A stretch of 40,780 nt of DNA from Sphingobacteriaceae bacterium (GTDB lineage: Bacteria; Bacteroidota; Bacteroidia; B-17B0; Aurantibacillaceae). This document shows, piece by piece, positions 6,529 through 16,377 of the stretch. The first letter of the stretch is position 1. Every line of letters begins with the position of its first letter. The stretch covers positions 1 through 40,780 of the forward strand of contig CANKBS010000031.1 in the NCBI GenBank assembly GCA_947480015.1, given 5' to 3'. Below the pieces are notes generated by a model. It had not been told where the DNA came from, did no database searches, and was given only the letters and a program-made list of their open reading frames with translations. Made by a program: the position numbers and the translations under genes.

Positions 6529-7473
6529 TTAAAAATAGTTCATCAAACTATTTCTCCAGATCAAAATCACAACACCCAGTATAGCAATCAAACAAGCTCC
6601 TATCGCTTGAATAGTGATCTTTTCCTTATAATAAAAATAATTAATCGGTAATACCACAATAGGCAATAAGGCAAAAATAGTTTGAGCCGCTGCCACCTCC
6701 ATATGCTGAATAGCCAGTAATGACAAAGACACGCCCATTACCGGACCGAACAAGGTCCCCAGAAACATAAAAGGCAATCCGTTTTTATAATTCGTAAAAA
6801 CAGGTTTAGAATTCGCAATTAAATTACCGGTAAACAGCGACATTAAAAACGCCGCCAAAAAAGCAAACAGCAAACGGATCCACACCGCATGCAGGGTTTC
6901 TAAATGCAGATCAGGATAACAATCCAAACCTAATTTAGATAATACTAGTCCGGTACCCTGACACAGCGCGCCAATGATGCCAAATAACACACCCTTGGTA
7001 GTACGTTCAAAACCCGCGGCTTCAGAGGCTTTTTTATCTTTTCGCGATAAGGTCAACCAAATAACTCCTCCAACGGTTATGGCCATGCCGAGCAAACCGA
7101 TCACATTCACTTCCTGACCAAGAATGATATAACCCGCCAGCAAAGCCGCACCCGGAGCAAAGCTGGTGTAGAGGCTTCCGAGTTTTGGTCCGAGTATTTT
7201 AAACGAACTAAAACTAAAATAATCGCCAATGCTAAAACCTATGATGCCTGAGAGTCCGAGATACAAAAAGTGTTTGCTGCCCGGCATGCTAAACAAAAAA
7301 CTGAACTGAAAAGAATGGGAGAAGATGAGAATGCAGGAGATGACCAGCCAGGCCAATAACAAACGGTATTGGTTAAGAGCAGATGGGCCCAGGCGTTTGG
7401 TTGCTTCGGTAAAAGGAATGATGCCGATGCTCCAACTGATGGTAGTTAAAAGCGCTATGATTTCGCCAAACAT
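6529..7473 (-). CDS. EamA/DMT-family transporter
   Basis: A 314-residue integral membrane protein with about ten hydrophobic helices in two homologous halves (roughly 1-140 and 160-310), the layout of the 10-TMS drug/metabolite transporters. Typical segments are SIGIIPFTEATKRLGPSALN, GFSIGDYFSFSSFKILGPKL, ALLAGYIILGQEVNVIGLLG and, in the second half, FALLPIVVLPINYFYYKEKI, resembling the 'Pv.a.l.ay...gE' end of EamA domains. Substrate cannot be told; family members export amino acids or metabolites. It starts 22 bp downstream of yggS on the same strand, so co-transcription is likely. The 3' end abuts the composite repeat. Confidence 0.85.
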   Translation of the reverse strand: MFGEIIALLTTISWSIGIIPFTEATKRLGPSALNQYRLLLAWLVISCILIFSHSFQFSFLFSMPGSKHFLYLGLSGIIGFSIGDYFSFSSFKILGPKLGSLYTSFAPGAALLAGYIILGQEVNVIGLLGMAITVGGVIWLTLSRKDKKASEAAGFERTTKGVLFGIIGALCQGTGLVLSKLGLDCYPDLHLETLHAVWIRLLFAFLAAFLMSLFTGNLIANSKPVFTNYKNGLPFMFLGTLFGPVMGVSLSLLAIQHMEVAAAQTIFALLPIVVLPINYFYYKEKITIQAIGACLIAILGVVILIWRNSLMNYF

Positions 7474-7495
7474 GCTTATGAATTTTTATAAAGCA

Positions 7496-8158
7496 TCAGG
7501 CAGGATAAGAACGTTCTCCGAAAATACTGCTGCCAATGCGCACCAGAGTAGAGCCGCAGTTTATGGCTAATTGGTAGTCGCCGCTCATGCCAAAACTTAA
7601 AACCTCTATTTTAAAAAAAGATTTAGAAATTTTATCGGCGAAAGTTTTTAAATCTCTAAATTCTTTTTCAACTTGTGCTTCGTTGCTGGTATTGCTGGCC
7701 ATGGCCATAAAGCCTTTGATCTGTATGTGTTTTAAGTTTTTAAATGCATCCGAATTCAAAATATCTTCACACTCCTCAAAAGACAAACCAAATTTGGTAT
7801 CTTCCTGAGCAATGTATAACTGCAGCAAACAAGTAATGATGCGTTTATTTTTCTCCGCTTGTTTGTTTATTTCCTGAAGCAGTTTAAAACTATCAACCCC
7901 ATGAATGAGGTAAACAAAAGGCGCAATGTATTTTACTTTATTACTTTGTAAATGTCCAATAAAATGCCAGTGAATGTCTTTTGGCAAAACAACTTCTTTA
8001 TCCACCAACTCCTGCACATAATTCTCCCCAAAATCACGTTGTCCCGCATCATAAGCTTCTACTATAAGCGCATTGGGCTTGGTCTTAGAAACCGCCACCA
8101 GTGTCACCCCCGCCGGCAAGCTGTTTTTTATGTTTACTAAGTTTTCTTTAACTGACAT
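7496..8158 (-). CDS. yggS: YggS/PROSC-family PLP homeostasis protein
   Basis: A 220-residue protein with a single-domain TIM-barrel PLP fold. Lys25 in VTLVAVSKTKP is the PLP-binding lysine. FGENYVQEL, WHFIGHLQSNKVKYI, GFMAMAS and LSFGMSGDYQLAINCGSTLVRIGSSIFG are family signatures, the last supplying the phosphate-binding residues. Known members bind PLP without a clear catalytic reaction and buffer vitamin B6 and amino-acid pools; that role is from family knowledge. ATG 8158 gives the expected length. Confidence 0.95.
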   Translation of the reverse strand: MSVKENLVNIKNSLPAGVTLVAVSKTKPNALIVEAYDAGQRDFGENYVQELVDKEVVLPKDIHWHFIGHLQSNKVKYIAPFVYLIHGVDSFKLLQEINKQAEKNKRIITCLLQLYIAQEDTKFGLSFEECEDILNSDAFKNLKHIQIKGFMAMASNTSNEAQVEKEFRDLKTFADKISKSFFKIEVLSFGMSGDYQLAINCGSTLVRIGSSIFGERSYPA

Positions 8159-8200
8159 GGGACATTTATTATTTTTTAAGTCTGCGTATTACTCCACTTA

Positions 8201-8441
8201 TTTGGGCGCCCGGTCCGATAGCTATCGGATTACGCTCAGCCACCGGTTCCTCAATCTGTGTAATTATGCCGCAGGCATTCTTTTTAATTTCTTTCTGCGT
8301 AATCTGTGCAATCTGCGTCAAAATGTTTTCACTCCGCTCAGTGCATCGCGCTAAGCCACCGTCCCCCCAATCTGTGCAATTATGCCGCAGGCCTTTTTAT
8401 TTTTTAATCTGTGTTATCTGCGAAATCTGCGTCAAACTTGG
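8201..8441. repeat. Mixed repeat block with GGGCGCC end and TCTGCG repeats
   Basis: Starts TTTGGGCGCC and contains the palindrome GTCCGATAGCTATCGGA (8213-8229), also found at 20614. Two imperfect copies of about 110 bp follow, sharing CAATCTGTG(T/C)AATTATGCCG, CAGGC and ATCTGCG(T/A)AATCTG..CTGCGTCAAA. A CTCCGCTCAGTGCATCGCGC stretch lies between them. The whole gap between yggS and the DUF1015 gene is filled by repeats, and no gene is seen. Confidence 0.65.
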
Positions 8442-9689
8442 TTAATCATTAAAACTATAAACCACCAAGCCGCTCCTTATCTTAGGTTCCACCCAGGTAG
8501 ATTTTGGCGGCATGATGTTTTGTGTATCGGCTATCCATTTTAAATGTTCCATGGTTACCGGATACAAACCAAAAGCCACTTCTCCTTTGCCTTCATCCAC
8601 GGTTTTTTTCAAAGCCTCAGCCCCTCTAATACCCGGAATAAAACCAATGCGTTTATCAATTTTTAAATCGTGAATACCAAACATGGGTGCAAGAATGTGT
8701 TCCGTTAAAACAGAAGCATCCAAACTGCCCACCGGATCAGCAGCATTAAAAGTTCCCGGTCTTGCCATAAGCGAATACCATTTGCCTGACACATACATAC
8801 TAATTTCGTGTTTTTGTGAAGGCTTAAATAATTTGGCTTTTACTTCGGTCACTTCAAATTTCTCGTCCAATTGCTGTAAAAGATCAGGTAACTTAACTTG
8901 TTCCATATCTTTTACAAATCGGTTATAATCGTAAATCTTTAATTGGGTTTCCGAAAAGAAAACACCGAGATAATAATTATAAGCCTCGTTGCCAGTGAAG
9001 CTGCCTGCCACCGCACGACGTTCGTTGCCCAGCAATGCTGACGATGCTGAACGGTGGTGACCATCGGCAATATAAATATGCGGCATTTTTTTAAAGCGTT
9101 TGCTAATGGTTTCAACCTGCTCGGCATCTTTAATCACCCAAAGGCTGTGACGTAATTTATCGGTGGTGGTAAAATCGTATTCCGGATCTGATTCCGCAGT
9201 TTCGGTGATAATCGCATCCAGCACCGCATCGTTGGGATAACAAAATAAAACCGGATCCGCATTAAACTCGCACACATCCAAATACTCTTTTAATTTTACT
9301 TCGCGTTGTGTAATGGTTTGTTCATGCACTTTAATCACCCCATTCATATAATCATCAATGCTGGTGCAGGCCATAATACCAATGTATTCGATGCCGTTTT
9401 TAATTTGACGGTAAACATAATACGAGGGTGTTTCATCCAAAACCAGAATTTTTTCATCCACAAAGGTTTTAAATTTGCCTTTAATTTTTTCTAAACGCTC
9501 GGGCGAACCGGGTCTGGTTTTTATCCCATCATCATAATCGGGATTAATCACATGTAAAAAAGTATAGGGATTTCCGGCCAGTTTATCTTTTAATTCGGTA
9601 ACCTGATAGCCATCCATGCTGCGCGACACCACCAAGTGCACCTTATCCCGCGAAGGACGTAAAGCTTTAAAGGGAAGTACAGTGGCCAT
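8442..9689 (-). CDS. DUF1015 family protein
   Basis: A 415-residue soluble protein matching the DUF1015 family, with ATVLPFKALRPSRDKVHLVV at the N-terminus, HVINPDYDD near 47, and IYIADGHHRSASSALLGNE near 205, the most conserved family motif (ADGHHRyetA). The C-terminus has IGFIPGIRGAEAL. The reaction is unknown; DUF1015 genes are often found next to serA/serC in Bacteroidota and other phyla, suggesting a link to serine metabolism. Here it follows serA on the same strand after 64 bp. The GHH motif suggests a catalytic or metal site, an inference. Confidence 0.9.
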   Translation of the reverse strand: MATVLPFKALRPSRDKVHLVVSRSMDGYQVTELKDKLAGNPYTFLHVINPDYDDGIKTRPGSPERLEKIKGKFKTFVDEKILVLDETPSYYVYRQIKNGIEYIGIMACTSIDDYMNGVIKVHEQTITQREVKLKEYLDVCEFNADPVLFCYPNDAVLDAIITETAESDPEYDFTTTDKLRHSLWVIKDAEQVETISKRFKKMPHIYIADGHHRSASSALLGNERRAVAGSFTGNEAYNYYLGVFFSETQLKIYDYNRFVKDMEQVKLPDLLQQLDEKFEVTEVKAKLFKPSQKHEISMYVSGKWYSLMARPGTFNAADPVGSLDASVLTEHILAPMFGIHDLKIDKRIGFIPGIRGAEALKKTVDEGKGEVAFGLYPVTMEHLKWIADTQNIMPPKSTWVEPKIRSGLVVYSFND

Positions 9690-9753
9690 GTGCGATAGTG
9701 TTAGTTAGGTTCATAATAGACTGCCAATTTATTTTTGGATACATTTAATTTGT

Positions 9754-10710
9754 TTATGCTTTTAAAGCTTCAATTAATTTTTCAGAGAGTTCGATGCCAA
9801 TGCGTTCTTGTGCTTCGTTAGTAGCCGCACCAATATGAGGGGTTAAAGAAATTTTAGGATGTTTTAAAATACTGGCCAAAGGCTTCGGTTCATTTTCAAA
9901 CACATCCAAACAAGCATGCGAAATTTTTCCACTGTTTAAGGCGGCCATCAAATCATTCTCGTTAATAACCCCACCACGGGCGGTATTAATAAGAATCACG
10001 CCGTTTTTCATGCCGGCAATTTCCTTTTCAGAAATTAACTGTCCACCCGGCACATGAAAGGTAATTAAATCCGATCCTTGTAACACCGCTTCCATACTCA
10101 CGGTTTTAATCGGCACGTTTACGGCCTTATCAAGCCCATTAATAGCGATGTCAATAATGGCTTCGTTCACAAAAGGATCAAAGGCCAAAACTTTCATTCC
10201 CAAACCCAAAGCCATTTTTGCTACGGTTTGTCCGATTCGTCCAAAACCAATAATACCAAAGGTTTTACCACGGAGTTCAACACCTTTGGCATATTTCTTT
10301 TTTAATTCTTCAAATTTTTCTTCGCCGCTAAGCGGCATGCTGCGGTTGCTATCGTATAAAAAACGCACCGCGTTAAAAGCATGGGCAAAAACCAATTCGG
10401 CAACCGAATTACTCGAAGCTGCCGGTGTGTTAATCACTTGAATGCCTTTTGAACGGGCATAGTCCACATCAATATTATCCATGCCAACACCACCGCGACC
10501 GATGACTTTTAATCCGGCGCAGGCATCAATCACCTCTTTACGCACTTTGGTAGCACTTCGCACCGTTAATGCCACATAGCCTTTATCGTTTAGTTCGTTG
10601 GCTAAATTGGCCTGCTCTACTTTATCAGTAATCACAGTATATCCGGCTTTTTCAAGCAGTGCTTTTCCCGCGGCATCAATACCGTCGTTGGCTAAAATTT
10701 TTTTGCTCAT
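9754..10710 (-). CDS. serA: D-3-phosphoglycerate dehydrogenase (D-2-hydroxyacid dehydrogenase)
   Basis: A 318-residue NAD-dependent D-2-hydroxyacid dehydrogenase. The Rossmann motif is GFGRIGQ (near 155). The substrate loop is GRGGVGMDNIDVDYARSKG, and the catalytic Arg is in NTARGGVINE, Glu in DVFENEP, and His in LTPHIGAATNEAQ. The length matches short SerA types that lack the C-terminal ACT domain, so serine feedback through ACT is not expected. It would oxidise 3-phosphoglycerate to 3-phosphohydroxypyruvate, the first step of serine synthesis. The context with DUF1015 supports SerA over other hydroxyacid dehydrogenases. serC is not in the window. Confidence 0.88.
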   Translation of the reverse strand: MSKKILANDGIDAAGKALLEKAGYTVITDKVEQANLANELNDKGYVALTVRSATKVRKEVIDACAGLKVIGRGGVGMDNIDVDYARSKGIQVINTPAASSNSVAELVFAHAFNAVRFLYDSNRSMPLSGEEKFEELKKKYAKGVELRGKTFGIIGFGRIGQTVAKMALGLGMKVLAFDPFVNEAIIDIAINGLDKAVNVPIKTVSMEAVLQGSDLITFHVPGGQLISEKEIAGMKNGVILINTARGGVINENDLMAALNSGKISHACLDVFENEPKPLASILKHPKISLTPHIGAATNEAQERIGIELSEKLIEALKA

Positions 10711-10732
10711 GGCTTTCCTTTAAATTGAAGCC

Positions 10733-10740
10733 CAAAATTA
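10733..10740 (-). promoter_or_regulatory. Putative -7 box of serA
   Basis: The minus strand reads TAATTTTG, a perfect match to the Bacteroidota -7 consensus TAnnTTTG, 22 bases before the serA ATG; an AAAGGAA stretch follows as a possible ribosome site. No clear -33 TTTG was found at the usual spacing. Confidence 0.45.
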
Positions 10741-10783
10741 GAAATTAATGTTGATGTAGCGGGTATGAAACGAAAAAAAGCAT

Positions 10784-12316
10784 CTAGAATTTTATTCCCA
10801 GTGTTACCGTTAGCATGGTACTGTTGTATTTTATTTTCGACACGGTATTGAATGTGCTAAACAAATAATAATTTTCGTTGCTCATGGTTCGTGCCATGGT
10901 AAAATCGAGACTCAGGTTGTTTTTGGTTCTGAATCCAAATCCTGCGCTAAAGGTGTTTCTTACAAAATTCCCTGTAAACACATCACCAAAAGGCGAACCC
11001 TGCATGTTGTAACCCACGCGTAACATCACGGGATTTAAATTATACTCGGCACCCACACGAATATTAGAAGCCGCCTTGTATTTATTTTTAATAACCGTAT
11101 TCACTCCGGCAAAGTCAGCCACATTGGTGCTGGTTAACTGAGCACCACTGTAATTCACGCGTTCGAAATCAACGGCAATCACCGCTTTCTTATCAAGTAT
11201 ATAAGCTGCATTTAAACCCATACGGGCCGGCGTAATAATTTTATACGAAAATGTCCCGCCATTTGTTGGGTCTTTTACCGTTGTTGGATTACCGGGTGCA
11301 TAATCGTAAGACACGCTCAAACTTGAATAATACGAGTCTTGCATGGTATAAATGGTGCGGGTATGGTAAAAAGCGCCTAAACGTAAATGATCGCTTATCC
11401 GTTTAATAAAACCCAATTTTAAATTCACACCACTACCGCTTGTTTTAAAATACTCGGTATAGGTCAGGTTATTAAACCCTAATTGTGTGGGGTAAACGGC
11501 CGGTAAACCATCCACGTAAGTAGTGGTATAGCTAGTGGGTGACGTAATGGTCACGCGCATGCTATCTTTATCATCATACTCACGGTGGGTGGTGGTAGAG
11601 GTATATTTTACCTGCGGCAATCCTAAACTGACACCAAAATAAGAATCATCTTTAAAGGAATAGGCGTAGGAGAAATTGAGGTCGTTTACTCTACCGGTGG
11701 TGACAATATCGCGGGTTTGTCGCACACTGCGTTTTAAATCGAGGTTGGAGAAAAATTTATTGTTAAAGGTGTCGAGCAAAAAAGTATTAAAGCCTAATCC
11801 TTCATACGAGGAATATAAATTATTGGTAATGTTACCACTTTGTGGTTTATACTGATTCGCCAAATTAAGCATATCCTTGGCAATGGATTGCGAATTGGTA
11901 TAACCCGACATGCCCACCGAATTGGAAAAATTTTGAAGCTGGGTATTTGTAAAGGCCAGTAAATGTCGGCTATCGGCATCACCCTTGCTAGGCCAATTTA
12001 AAGCAATGCCCAAATTACTAAACGCCACATTGGCACTTATCAAATCGCTTGAGCGGTTATAAATACTGCTGCTGTTATTATTTGTTTTTAATCCGGCCGA
12101 AATAGCCATAGCGCCGGTACGGTAAATACCCAAACCGGCAGGATTATATGCGGCACAACTGAGGTCGGCACCTACCGCCCCAAAAGCTCCGCCCATGGCC
12201 ACAAAACGGGCCGTGCCACCTACACCCACGCGCGAATATCGGATAGCATCCAAATCATTTTGCGCTTGAGTAACGATCACTGTTAAAGTGAAAATACCAA
12301 CTAATGTCCTGTACAT
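10784..12316 (-). CDS. OmpP1/FadL-like outer membrane protein
   Basis: A 510-residue protein with an N-terminal signal peptide (cleavage after about ..VTQAQ). It then has the hallmark N-terminal region of OMPP1/FadL-type barrels: SRVGVGGTARFVAMGGAFGAVGADLSCAAYNPAGLGIYR style residues at about 28-70, where 'A..gGAf.A..dd..a..yNPAGL' is the family pattern. The rest alternates aromatic beta strands and ends in a strand closing with Phe (TMLTVTLGIKF). FadL proteins carry hydrophobic compounds across the outer membrane, but the ligand is unknown here. It follows the lipoprotein gene after 10 bp, so the two form an operon. Confidence 0.85.
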   Translation of the reverse strand: MYRTLVGIFTLTVIVTQAQNDLDAIRYSRVGVGGTARFVAMGGAFGAVGADLSCAAYNPAGLGIYRTGAMAISAGLKTNNNSSSIYNRSSDLISANVAFSNLGIALNWPSKGDADSRHLLAFTNTQLQNFSNSVGMSGYTNSQSIAKDMLNLANQYKPQSGNITNNLYSSYEGLGFNTFLLDTFNNKFFSNLDLKRSVRQTRDIVTTGRVNDLNFSYAYSFKDDSYFGVSLGLPQVKYTSTTTHREYDDKDSMRVTITSPTSYTTTYVDGLPAVYPTQLGFNNLTYTEYFKTSGSGVNLKLGFIKRISDHLRLGAFYHTRTIYTMQDSYYSSLSVSYDYAPGNPTTVKDPTNGGTFSYKIITPARMGLNAAYILDKKAVIAVDFERVNYSGAQLTSTNVADFAGVNTVIKNKYKAASNIRVGAEYNLNPVMLRVGYNMQGSPFGDVFTGNFVRNTFSAGFGFRTKNNLSLDFTMARTMSNENYYLFSTFNTVSKIKYNSTMLTVTLGIKF

Positions 12317-12326
12317 AATTTAAAGA

Positions 12327-13664
12327 TTAACGGTGTCTGGTTCCTCCGCCGCCGCCGCCGCTGCCACCACTGTTACGTGGACTTGAATCGCCACCACCCC
12401 CGGTACTGCCGCCGCCGCCTCCTGTATTCCAGGTATTGTTGCTGCGTTGCGCACCATTGTTTTGATTGCTGTTATTTTGTTGGTCGGTTTGCCATTGGGT
12501 AATACGTCCACCGCCATTATTCATACGGCCATTATTACGATCGCTGTTACTCGAACCATTATTGCTGTTGTAAGATGAATTTGAATTGGAGTTTGAATTG
12601 GAGTTTGAATTCCCTCCGCCAATCATCCGTCCACCATTAGTTGAACCACCATTAGTGGTGTTGGGATCATTATTCGGATTGGCATTGGAACCATTGCTCA
12701 TTCGTCCTGAAGCACCATTCGGCGCCGATTCGGTTGATTGACGAATACGGTTGGACACAATTCCATTATCAAAACGTTGACGCGTATTTTGTTGCTCGGC
12801 AACATGTTCAAAATATTTTTGTCTGCTATTTCCTTCATCCGGTATGGCCATACCCGGCGAGCTGCGGGTTGTGCTGTTACCTCCCCCGCCGCTACCACGT
12901 GGACCATAAGTACTGGCACTAATGGTATTTGGATCGAGACCATTTACATAACCCCACTGACCACTGTTATAACCGTTATAATAAGGACTGTAATAGCCTC
13001 CACCATAACCGTAATTAGAATAACCTAAACCGGAATAAAAGCCCGAGTTGTATCCGTATCCACCATAATAAGAACCATAAGCATAAGGATTGTAACCATA
13101 GGAATTGTAACCGTATGGATTATAGCCATAACCATAATTACCATATCCCATAGTATTATATCCGTAATTGCCGTAACCGTAAGAACTACCAAAACCCATA
13201 CTAAAGCCATTGCTGTAATTAGTAAATACCGATGAAGGCATGCCATAATTATAGGTACTGTAAATACTGGTACCATATAAGGCAGGATTTTGTGTATAGG
13301 TATACATATTGGTATAATACGGATCGTAATAACTTGCGCCCATCATTGGATTTTGAAAACGGTTTACACGCGAAGCATACTGATAATCGTAATAATCGTC
13401 TTTGTTATAAGAAGGATCTTTGTAATACGGATTGGCATCATCTTTGGCCTTTTGAGCCGCGGCTCTGGCAATAGCCGCCTGCTCATCCGCTTGTTTTTGA
13501 AGCGCCTCTTTTTTAGCCTGTTCTTGGGCGGCTACTTGTTGTTTTTGTTTTTCCTCTTTGGGATTAATATACACATCATCATCCGCATAAGAGCCTAATT
13601 CAGTGGTTTTGCACGAACTTAGCAATGCAATAACACTAATGGTTAACACCAATAATTTTTTCAT
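12327..13664 (-). CDS. Tyr/Gly/Asn-rich repetitive lipoprotein
   Basis: A 445-residue protein beginning MKKLLVLTISVIALLSSC, a lipoprotein signal with Cys18. Residues 35-75 are a charged Lys/Gln/Ala helix (KEEKQKQQVAAQEQAKKEAL). About 85-240 is packed with YGNYGYN-type repeats, and the last 150 residues are Asn/Ser/Gly-rich low complexity with SNSNSNSNSN and a GGGGG-containing tail. I recognise no catalytic domain. Similar Tyr-rich lipoproteins appear next to FadL-like genes and proS in Bacteroidota. A surface or periplasmic structural role is plausible but unproven. The low-complexity part creates several spurious ORFs on other frames. Confidence 0.8.
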   Translation of the reverse strand: MKKLLVLTISVIALLSSCKTTELGSYADDDVYINPKEEKQKQQVAAQEQAKKEALQKQADEQAAIARAAAQKAKDDANPYYKDPSYNKDDYYDYQYASRVNRFQNPMMGASYYDPYYTNMYTYTQNPALYGTSIYSTYNYGMPSSVFTNYSNGFSMGFGSSYGYGNYGYNTMGYGNYGYGYNPYGYNSYGYNPYAYGSYYGGYGYNSGFYSGLGYSNYGYGGGYYSPYYNGYNSGQWGYVNGLDPNTISASTYGPRGSGGGGNSTTRSSPGMAIPDEGNSRQKYFEHVAEQQNTRQRFDNGIVSNRIRQSTESAPNGASGRMSNGSNANPNNDPNTTNGGSTNGGRMIGGGNSNSNSNSNSNSSYNSNNGSSNSDRNNGRMNNGGGRITQWQTDQQNNSNQNNGAQRSNNTWNTGGGGGSTGGGGDSSPRNSGGSGGGGGGTRHR

Positions 13665-13808
13665 GGCAGATCTTTTAAGATTATTAAGCGGAGATTTTAA
13701 GTAAATTTACGCAATTGTGTGCTCATATTTTAGCTTTTTGCAATTTTTGTAATTTGGAAAGGGTTTAAATCGTATTAGGCACAATATTTTCTATATTTAA
13801 CACGAATT

Positions 13809-15287
13809 ATGAGCAAGGTTATTACCTCGAGAGAACTCGATTACAGTAAATGGTACAATGATATTGTGGTGGAAGCCGATATGGCCGACCACTCGGCAGT
13901 GAGGGGATGTATGGTGATTAAACCACATGGTTATGCCATCTGGGAAAAAATGCAACAAGCCCTCGATAAAATGTTTAAGGATACCGGACATGTGAACGCT
14001 TATTTTCCTTTATTCATTCCTAAAAGTTTATTTGAAGCCGAAGAAAAAAACGCCGAAGGTTTCGCCAAAGAGTGTGCCGTTGTAACGCATTACCGACTTA
14101 AAACCGATCCCAATAATCCGGGTAAATTAATTGTTGATCCTGAAGCTAAGTTGGAAGAAGAACTGGTGGTTCGTCCAACCAGTGAAGCCATCATTTGGAA
14201 CACCTACAAAGGCTGGATTGAAAGTTACCGCGATTTACCTTTACTCATTAACCAATGGGCCAATGTGGTGCGTTGGGAAATGCGTACCCGTTTGTTTTTA
14301 CGCACCGCCGAATTTTTATGGCAGGAAGGTCATACCGCCCATGCCACTAAGGAAGAGGCCCTCGAAGAAACCAAACGCATGTTGGATGTTTACGCTAATT
14401 TTGCCGAGAACTGGATGGCTATGCCGGTAATTAAAGGCGTTAAAACCGCCAGCGAACGTTTTGCCGGCGCCGATGATACCTATTGTATTGAAGCCCTGAT
14501 GCAGGATGGAAAAGCCTTACAAGCAGGCACATCCCATTTTTTAGGACAAAATTTTGCCAAGGCTTTTGATGTGAAGTTTGCCACTAAAGAAGGTAAACGC
14601 GAACATGTGTGGGCTACCAGCTGGGGGGTAAGTACCCGTTTAATGGGTGCACTCATTATGAGTCACAGCGATAATAACGGTTTGGTTATTCCACCGCGTT
14701 TGGCTCCTACACAAGTGGTGATGGTACCTATTTACAAAGGTGAAGATGGTTTGAAAAAAGTATCGGAAGTCGCGCATGCCCTTAAAGAAAAATTACAAGC
14801 TAAAAATATTTCGGTAAAGTACGACGACCGCGACTCACAACGTCCGGGTTGGAAATTTGCCGAATACGAATTAAAAGGCATCCCGGTGCGCATTGCAATT
14901 GGTGAAAGAGATTTGGCAAATGGTACCGTTGAAATTGCCCGTCGCGATTTATTAAGCAAAGAAATCATTAAATTGGAATACGTCGACACCTATGTTGCCA
15001 AATTGCTCGAAGACATTCAAAGTAATTTATACAACAAGGCTTTAGAGCGCACCAAGTGCATGACCTACAAGGTTGATACCTATGCCGACTTTAAAAAGAC
15101 CCTCGATGAGAAACCGGGATTTATTCTGGCGCATTGGGATGGCACAGCAGAGACGGAAGAAAAAATAAAAGAAGAAACCAAAGCCACCATTCGTTGTATA
15201 CCTTTAAACAACGAACAAGAAAACGGACTTTGTATTTACAGTGGAAAACACAGCACCCAGCGGGTTTTATTCGCGAGGGCGTATTAA
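13809..15287 (+). CDS. proS: Proline--tRNA ligase (archaeal/eukaryotic-type ProS)
   Basis: A 492-residue class IIa synthetase. It starts with [20 protein letters not shown] and [19 protein letters not shown], typical of the short ProS type without the editing INS domain. The catalytic core includes [18 protein letters not shown] and [20 protein letters not shown] (motif 2), and [16 protein letters not shown] and [20 protein letters not shown] (motif 3 area). The anticodon-binding domain ([15 protein letters not shown] on) and a C-terminal zinc-like domain ending in Tyr follow. It charges tRNA-Pro with proline in the cytoplasm. It is divergent from the lipoprotein gene. Confidence 0.97.
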   Translation: MSKVITSRELDYSKWYNDIVVEADMADHSAVRGCMVIKPHGYAIWEKMQQALDKMFKDTGHVNAYFPLFIPKSLFEAEEKNAEGFAKECAVVTHYRLKTDPNNPGKLIVDPEAKLEEELVVRPTSEAIIWNTYKGWIESYRDLPLLINQWANVVRWEMRTRLFLRTAEFLWQEGHTAHATKEEALEETKRMLDVYANFAENWMAMPVIKGVKTASERFAGADDTYCIEALMQDGKALQAGTSHFLGQNFAKAFDVKFATKEGKREHVWATSWGVSTRLMGALIMSHSDNNGLVIPPRLAPTQVVMVPIYKGEDGLKKVSEVAHALKEKLQAKNISVKYDDRDSQRPGWKFAEYELKGIPVRIAIGERDLANGTVEIARRDLLSKEIIKLEYVDTYVAKLLEDIQSNLYNKALERTKCMTYKVDTYADFKKTLDEKPGFILAHWDGTAETEEKIKEETKATIRCIPLNNEQENGLCIYSGKHSTQRVLFARAY

Positions 15288-15298
15288 AAATAAATCAT

Positions 15299-16015
15299 AT
15301 GAGTGAGCAGTTAGACAAACAAAGGGAAACGATCCTAAAATTACTAACCGAAAAATCGGTGATGAAACAGGATGTGTATACCAACACCATTGCCATTTTT
15401 AATCAACTCAAAGACCTTTTGAAAGAAAGGGCTGAAGACCTTTCCGCTGAAATTACCCAGGTGGATAAACGGGTAAATATTTTTTATAAGGACATTAGTT
15501 TGCAATCGATGCAATTAAAAGTGGCCGGTGATTTATTGGATTTTCAAATGCACTCCAATGTGTTTGAATTCGAGAAATCGCATCCCATGTATAAGGGCGC
15601 TTATATTCGCAGCAACGAAATGAATTCGTTTTGCGGCATCATTAGTGTTTACAATTTTTTGGCTGACTCTTACAAATACCAACGCTTAAATGACTTGGGT
15701 TATTTGGTAGCACGTGTTTTTATTAACCGCGAAAATCACTTTTTTGTAGAAACCAAAACACAAATTGGTTACAAGTATTTTAATTTCAGTGAGGCTCCCA
15801 TTAGCAGTGACAATTTAAACGACATCATTAACGAACTCATTATTTACTCTGTTAAATTCGATTTGTATACGCCACCATACGATGCGGTGAGACAGGTAAC
15901 TGTTTACGAAATGCAAGAAAAATCAAGCAGTGCGGCCCTTCGCACCGGTAAGCGTTTAGGTTACAGCGGCACCCGCGAAAGCAGCAGCAGTTTCGACGAC
16001 GAAGCACACTTATAG
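15299..16015 (+). CDS. Conserved hypothetical protein (238 aa)
   Basis: The frame is open from 15134, but the ATG at 15299 (MSEQLDKQRETILKLLTEKS) starts 11 bp after the proS stop and removes the overlap with proS, so I prefer it. Residues 1-75 are helical, with a coiled-coil feel (IFNQLKDLLKERAEDLSAEI), and 75-200 look alpha/beta with many aromatics (YKGAYIRSNEMNSFCGIISVY, LVARVFINRENHFFVETKT). The tail is Ser/Arg-rich. I do not recognise a family. No signal peptide or membrane helix is seen, so it is probably cytoplasmic. It is likely co-transcribed with proS. Confidence 0.7.
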   Translation: MSEQLDKQRETILKLLTEKSVMKQDVYTNTIAIFNQLKDLLKERAEDLSAEITQVDKRVNIFYKDISLQSMQLKVAGDLLDFQMHSNVFEFEKSHPMYKGAYIRSNEMNSFCGIISVYNFLADSYKYQRLNDLGYLVARVFINRENHFFVETKTQIGYKYFNFSEAPISSDNLNDIINELIIYSVKFDLYTPPYDAVRQVTVYEMQEKSSSAALRTGKRLGYSGTRESSSSFDDEAHL

Positions 16016-16130
16016 ATTTATTACCTTATTCTTTTTTCCACTATCTAACGAAATTTTATCCTACAAATTTTGGTGGAATTATTTTGTCATTCGCATAATT
16101 AAAACAGATCTGCGAAATTATGCCGTAGCA

Positions 16131-16330
16131 ATACAGGCATAGAAATTAAATTTCCGTTCGATGAAGTCCTAAATTTCAAATTCCGAATCCCGCGCCAAGA
16201 CCAAAGCGGCATCCCCGTGCAGACCTGGCTTAGAGCGGGTAGTTTGGTGCGGGCAGGGCCCCCTGAAGCTAAAGGCTTACCGTATTTTAACTTGGCCTTT
16301 CTGCTTCAGGGGGAGGCGCCCAAAAACTTC
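16131..16330 (-). repeat. Shortened composite repeat
   Basis: The plus strand shows TTCCGAATCCCGCGCCAAGA followed by CCAAAGCGGCATC, a stretch unique to this copy (GTGCAGACCTGGCTTAGAGC), a CCCTGAAGC/GCTTCAGGG hairpin (16261-16313) and GGAGGCGCCCAAAAAC. These are the two ends of the composite repeat at 6143-6480 with most of the middle missing, so it looks like a deletion derivative. An ATTATGCCG fragment of another repeat lies at 16116. The remainder of 16016-16377 holds no gene. Confidence 0.65.
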
Positions 16331-16377
16331 CTACTAAACATGTAAACCAAATACTGTGCAAAAGTAGAGCTAATAAA

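Noticed and set aside
13290-13598. 102-codon plus-strand ORF inside the lipoprotein gene
   Set aside because: It is antisense to the Tyr-rich repeats and its composition is a product of that low complexity.
15134-15298. Upstream extension of the gene after proS
   Set aside because: It overlaps proS by more than 150 bases in another frame; ATG 15299 gives normal spacing.
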